This document shows, piece by piece, positions 61,390-64,000 of a DNA stretch of 64,000 nucleotides. The DNA lies in NCBI GenBank assembly GCA_000283575.1, contig AP012044.1, forward strand, positions 310,001 to 374,000, given 5' to 3'. The position numbers and the translations under genes were made by a program. The notes beneath the pieces are model-generated. The model did not search any database. It was not told the origin of the DNA and saw only the letters and a list, made by a program, of their open reading frames with translations. The stretch's first letter is position 1. Every line of letters starts with the position of its first letter. This stretch comes from Oscillibacter valericigenes Sjm18-20. Its GTDB lineage: Bacteria; Bacillota; Clostridia; Oscillospirales; Oscillospiraceae.

Positions 61390-63395
61390 TCAGCGGTTAG
61401 TCAGCTTTGTCAGCGCATAGTCCGCGTCCTTGACCGTGACGGAACCAGAGGCGTTGACCTTGGTGCCGGTCATCAGCCCGGCGTCCATGGCAAACTTCAG
61501 GGCGGGTTTAACGTCCGCGGGCACGGAGGCTGCATCGGTGCAGGCCGCAAACGCGCTGCCGCTCACATTGGTGGAAACGCCCTGTATCCCGGCATAGCGG
61601 TACAGGAAGGAGGCCAGTTGGGCGCGCGTGATGGGCTGGTCGGGTTTAAAGCTGCCGTCGGCGTAGCCTTTCGTCAGGCCCATGGATTTCGCCCAGGCGG
61701 CCGCCTTGGCATATTCCGCGGCCGCAGACACGTCGGAGAAGGAAGATGATGCCGCGGCGGGCGTCCCGGCGGCGTTGTAGATACGCTCCAGCGCTCCTCC
61801 ACGGGTCAAAATGGCAGCGGTGGAGACGGTGCTCCCCGTTTTTTCAATGGTGAACGGCTGATCAATGGCCTCCACCTTGCCGGTGTCGGTGATCTGATAG
61901 GTCACGATGGAGAAGCTGGTGCCCGTCATGGAGATGATCGAGTAGCTGGGCAGCCAGTTTTGGCTGCGCTGGGCGATATATGCCTGCTGCGGGTTGATCA
62001 GCTCATAGAACTTGGAGCCGGAGGCGGAGTTGGCCGTCATGTACAGCGTGCCAACGGGGTTTGTCACGGTGCTTCCGGAAGTGCTTTCAATCGTATAGCA
62101 GTTGTTGTCGGCGGAGAACGCGGCAAGGGCCGCCTTTCCGTTTGTATCTGCGGCATCGGGAGACAGGGGAATCTTGGAATTATTTGCGGTGTTATACGCG
62201 TTATCCCAGTCGTAATCGGTACCCTCTGCGTTGAGCTGGAATTCATAGGCGCCATGAGTCTGGCCATCGCCATAGAGCAGCTTGGAACGGCTGTAGGTGC
62301 GGTCATGGCCCTGAAGCACTACATCAATATTGTATTTGTCAAAGATCGGGGTCAGTTGGGTACGCAGGATCATACCGTCCGTGTCGGAGTGATCCAGACC
62401 GGAGCCGTAGATGTCCTGGTGGATGGTCACAACGCGCCACGCCGCGGCAGGGTATGCGGCCACAGCCTGGGCAATGGTGTTCTCATGCTCGGCTACGTTA
62501 TAATTGTTAGTGTTGAGCACGATGAACAAACCCGCGCCGTAGGAGTAATAATAATCCCCGCCGGCGGCTGTCCTGCCGTTTTCAGTGGCGTTGGGGTTGT
62601 TGAAATGATAGGAGTAATCGGGGTTCAGAGAGTCGTGGTTGCCGATGGTGGTGGCCTCGGTCAAAGAGGTCAACACGCCGGCGGAGAGATACCCCGCGTA
62701 TTCCTCCTCCTTGGGCTTTCCGGTCTTATTCACCTGGTCGCCGGCGGAGATCATGAAATTCAGGTCGGGATTCTGAGCCGTGGCGGCAGATAGCGTGCGG
62801 TTCCATGCGAAGCTGTCGTTGCGGGCGGCCGTATTGGCGCTGCCGCTGTCGGCAGCCAGCTTTTCGCCGTTTTGCGTCTGCCCTTTGGAGGCGCCGATCT
62901 GGGGATCGCCCACAAACAGGATCTTGACGTTTTCAAAGCTTCCGGTCTTATATGTCTCAACGGCCGTCTGCTCGCCGTTTTTCTCCACGGTATAATAATA
63001 GGCAGTGTTCTCTTTCAGGCCGGTGACCGTCGTATGGTTGTAAACATAGGCCGTGTCCCCGGTGAGGGAGGCATCCACCGCCGCAGAGGTGCCGGTGTAC
63101 GGCTTCAGAGCGGATTTGCTGGTCCCAAAATGAACGACAGGCGTGGCTTTCCCCTCGTCCTTGCTATACCAGGCAAAGTTAAGCTGCGTCGCGTCTTTTC
63201 CGGGCGTCAGGGAGACCTTGGTGTAGTCCGCAGAGGTCTGCTCCCAGGAATTGACCCAGGCCGTCCATTCGGCAGAGGCACCAGTCACGCTGGAATCGTT
63301 GTAGTGTACGGTGGCCGCCATGGCAAGCTGTCCGGTTCCCAGCAGCAGCACCGCAGCCAGGGTCCCCGTCAGGATTTTGCGGTTTTATGCATCAT
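61390..63395 (-). CDS. Secreted purple-acid-phosphatase-like metallophosphoesterase with SLH domain
   Basis: About 668 residues including the signal peptide (core LAAVLLLGTGQLAMA). A fibronectin-like purple acid phosphatase N-domain (residues about 25-130) precedes the calcineurin-like domain. Metal ligands are in KILFVGDPQIG, MISAGDQVN, TIGNHDSLN, RVVTIHQDIYG and VVLQGHDRTYSRS. The C-terminal S-layer homology domain (FSDVSAAAEYAKAAAWAKSM, KGYADGSFKPDQPITRAQLA) anchors it to the cell wall. It would release phosphate or cleave phosphodiesters outside the cell. The ATG pair at 63395/63392 with AAGGAAGG is out of frame by one base (A4 where A5 would fit) relative to the rest; the intact frame runs 61390-63351. 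Confidence 0.85.
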
Positions 63396-63443
63396 GCATC
63401 CTTCCTTCTCTCATAATTTTCTTGATTCCGCAATATCTTGCAG

Positions 63444-64000
63444 CTATCTGCTGCCGTCTATGCCGTTTTCAAGAAAAGTATATCTGCCATGCAGAGGCAA
63501 TTCAATGTACTTTCCCAAGGTTTTCCAAACTGTTAAACTGCCTTTAACATAGAAGGAAACCGCTCTGCCATTCAGAGCTGCCTGTGCTTGCTTTTTTTCT
63601 TGGCCACAGCAACCGCCTGGGAGAGCTCCTCCATGCCTAGCGAAGGTTTTCCCGCAGTTGGTGACTACGGCGATGGAGAGCGTGGCAATGGGAAAATTCT
63701 CCGTAAAGCCGTGGCGGTTTTGGGAGATGATATATCCCCGGTTCCAATCCTCTTCGTTATATAACGAGCGGATGGATTCGCCGAAGGTAAATACGATCCG
63801 GTCACACAACGCCCGCACGGCATCTGCCCGGCAGAGAGCCGAGACAATCACAAAATCGTCCCCGCCGATATGTCCTTTCAGGTCGTCGTCGCGACAGCAG
63901 GTACGGATGGTATCCGCCACCGTCTTGATCATCCGGTCGCCGTTGGGAAAACCGTAAGCGTCGTTGTACGCTTTAAAATTGTCCAGATCCAGATAGATGA
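63444..64000 (-). CDS. GGDEF-domain protein (diguanylate cyclase type), 5' end outside window
   Basis: C-terminal part of a GGDEF domain entering from the right edge: IYLDLDNFKAYNDAYGFPNG, DRMIKTVADTIRTCCRDDDL, then HIGGDDFVIV (active-site GGDDF variant, catalytically acceptable) and IATLSIAVVTNCGKTFARH. It would make cyclic di-GMP from GTP. After TFARH the frame seems to slip: another frame reads EELSQAVAVAKKKSKHRQL and a stop, as in typical GGDEF ends, whereas the long frame continues to 63444. So one extra G near 63640 is likely. Sensory domains lie outside the window. Confidence 0.8.
   Translation of the reverse strand, partial: IYLDLDNFKAYNDAYGFPNGDRMIKTVADTIRTCCRDDDLKGHIGGDDFVIVSALCRADAVRALCDRIVFTFGESIRSLYNEEDWNRGYIISQNRHGFTENFPIATLSIAVVTNCGKTFARHGGALPGGCCGQEKKQAQAALNGRAVSFYVKGSLTVWKTLGKYIELPLHGRYTFLENGIDGSR

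Noticed and set aside
1-64000. CRISPR array
   Set aside because: The repeated sites are irregularly spaced by whole genes, not by 30-40 bp spacers, and no cas genes are present.

Overview
The window looks like a strictly anaerobic Gram-positive bacterium of the Clostridia (Oscillospiraceae/Eubacteriales-like). The support is strong GGAGG ribosome binding sites, pyruvate:ferredoxin oxidoreductase, a butyryl-CoA-dehydrogenase/Etf module, an AgrA/AgrC-like regulator pair, an S-layer (SLH) domain, and IS21, IS1182, IS3, IS91 and IS110 elements. Species cannot be named from the sequence. Base composition is uneven: the 34-46 kb metabolic block is GC-rich and intact, while the flanks are AT-richer, repeat-rich and full of broken genes.

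Layout. 0-7.6 kb: left part of an integrative element (Tn916-type integrase, excisionase, small accessory genes), cut up by an IS21 element, an IS1182-type element with a clean 4-bp target duplication, and an IS3 remnant. 7.6-27.6 kb: an array-like accessory region of mostly minus-strand single genes (zinc ribbon, methyltransferase, GNAT, glycosyltransferase, flavodoxin-fold reductase, small membrane proteins, S8 and S41 proteases). Most are separated by copies of a short imperfect palindrome (TAAACA-N4-CGAAGCTC type). The same sites border an IS91-like element that encodes both a tyrosine recombinase and an HUH transposase, an internally deleted copy, and about 340-bp non-autonomous relatives. 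This integron-like arrangement is the most unusual thing in the window.

28.5-48.3 kb: a metabolic island between two inverted copies of one IS1182-family element. It holds a TRAP transporter, an IclR regulator, PFOR, a FabZ-like dehydratase, 4-hydroxybutyryl-CoA dehydratase, an acyl-CoA dehydrogenase, EtfBA, a 2-hydroxyacid dehydrogenase and an IlvD/Edd-family dehydratase. A shared 17-bp operator (TTCC-N7-GGAA, one copy with a TTTC half) lies downstream of three promoters (TRAP, nifJ, ilvD-like), which suggests one IclR regulon. The likely logic is import and dehydration of an organic or sugar acid, then pyruvate to acetyl-CoA, and 4-hydroxybutyryl-CoA through crotonyl-CoA to butyryl-CoA with Etf.

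48.4-59.6 kb: more accessory DNA (XRE regulators, cupin, broken MocR, two broken IS110 elements, bile-salt-hydrolase-like remnant, an ABC exporter pair, a MarR/quinone-oxidoreductase pair), ending at a 3' tRNA fragment that may be the right attachment site of the island. 59.6-64 kb: probably chromosome backbone, with a broken YibE/F membrane protein, a secreted purple-acid-phosphatase-like phosphoesterase with an SLH domain, and a GGDEF protein cut by the window edge.
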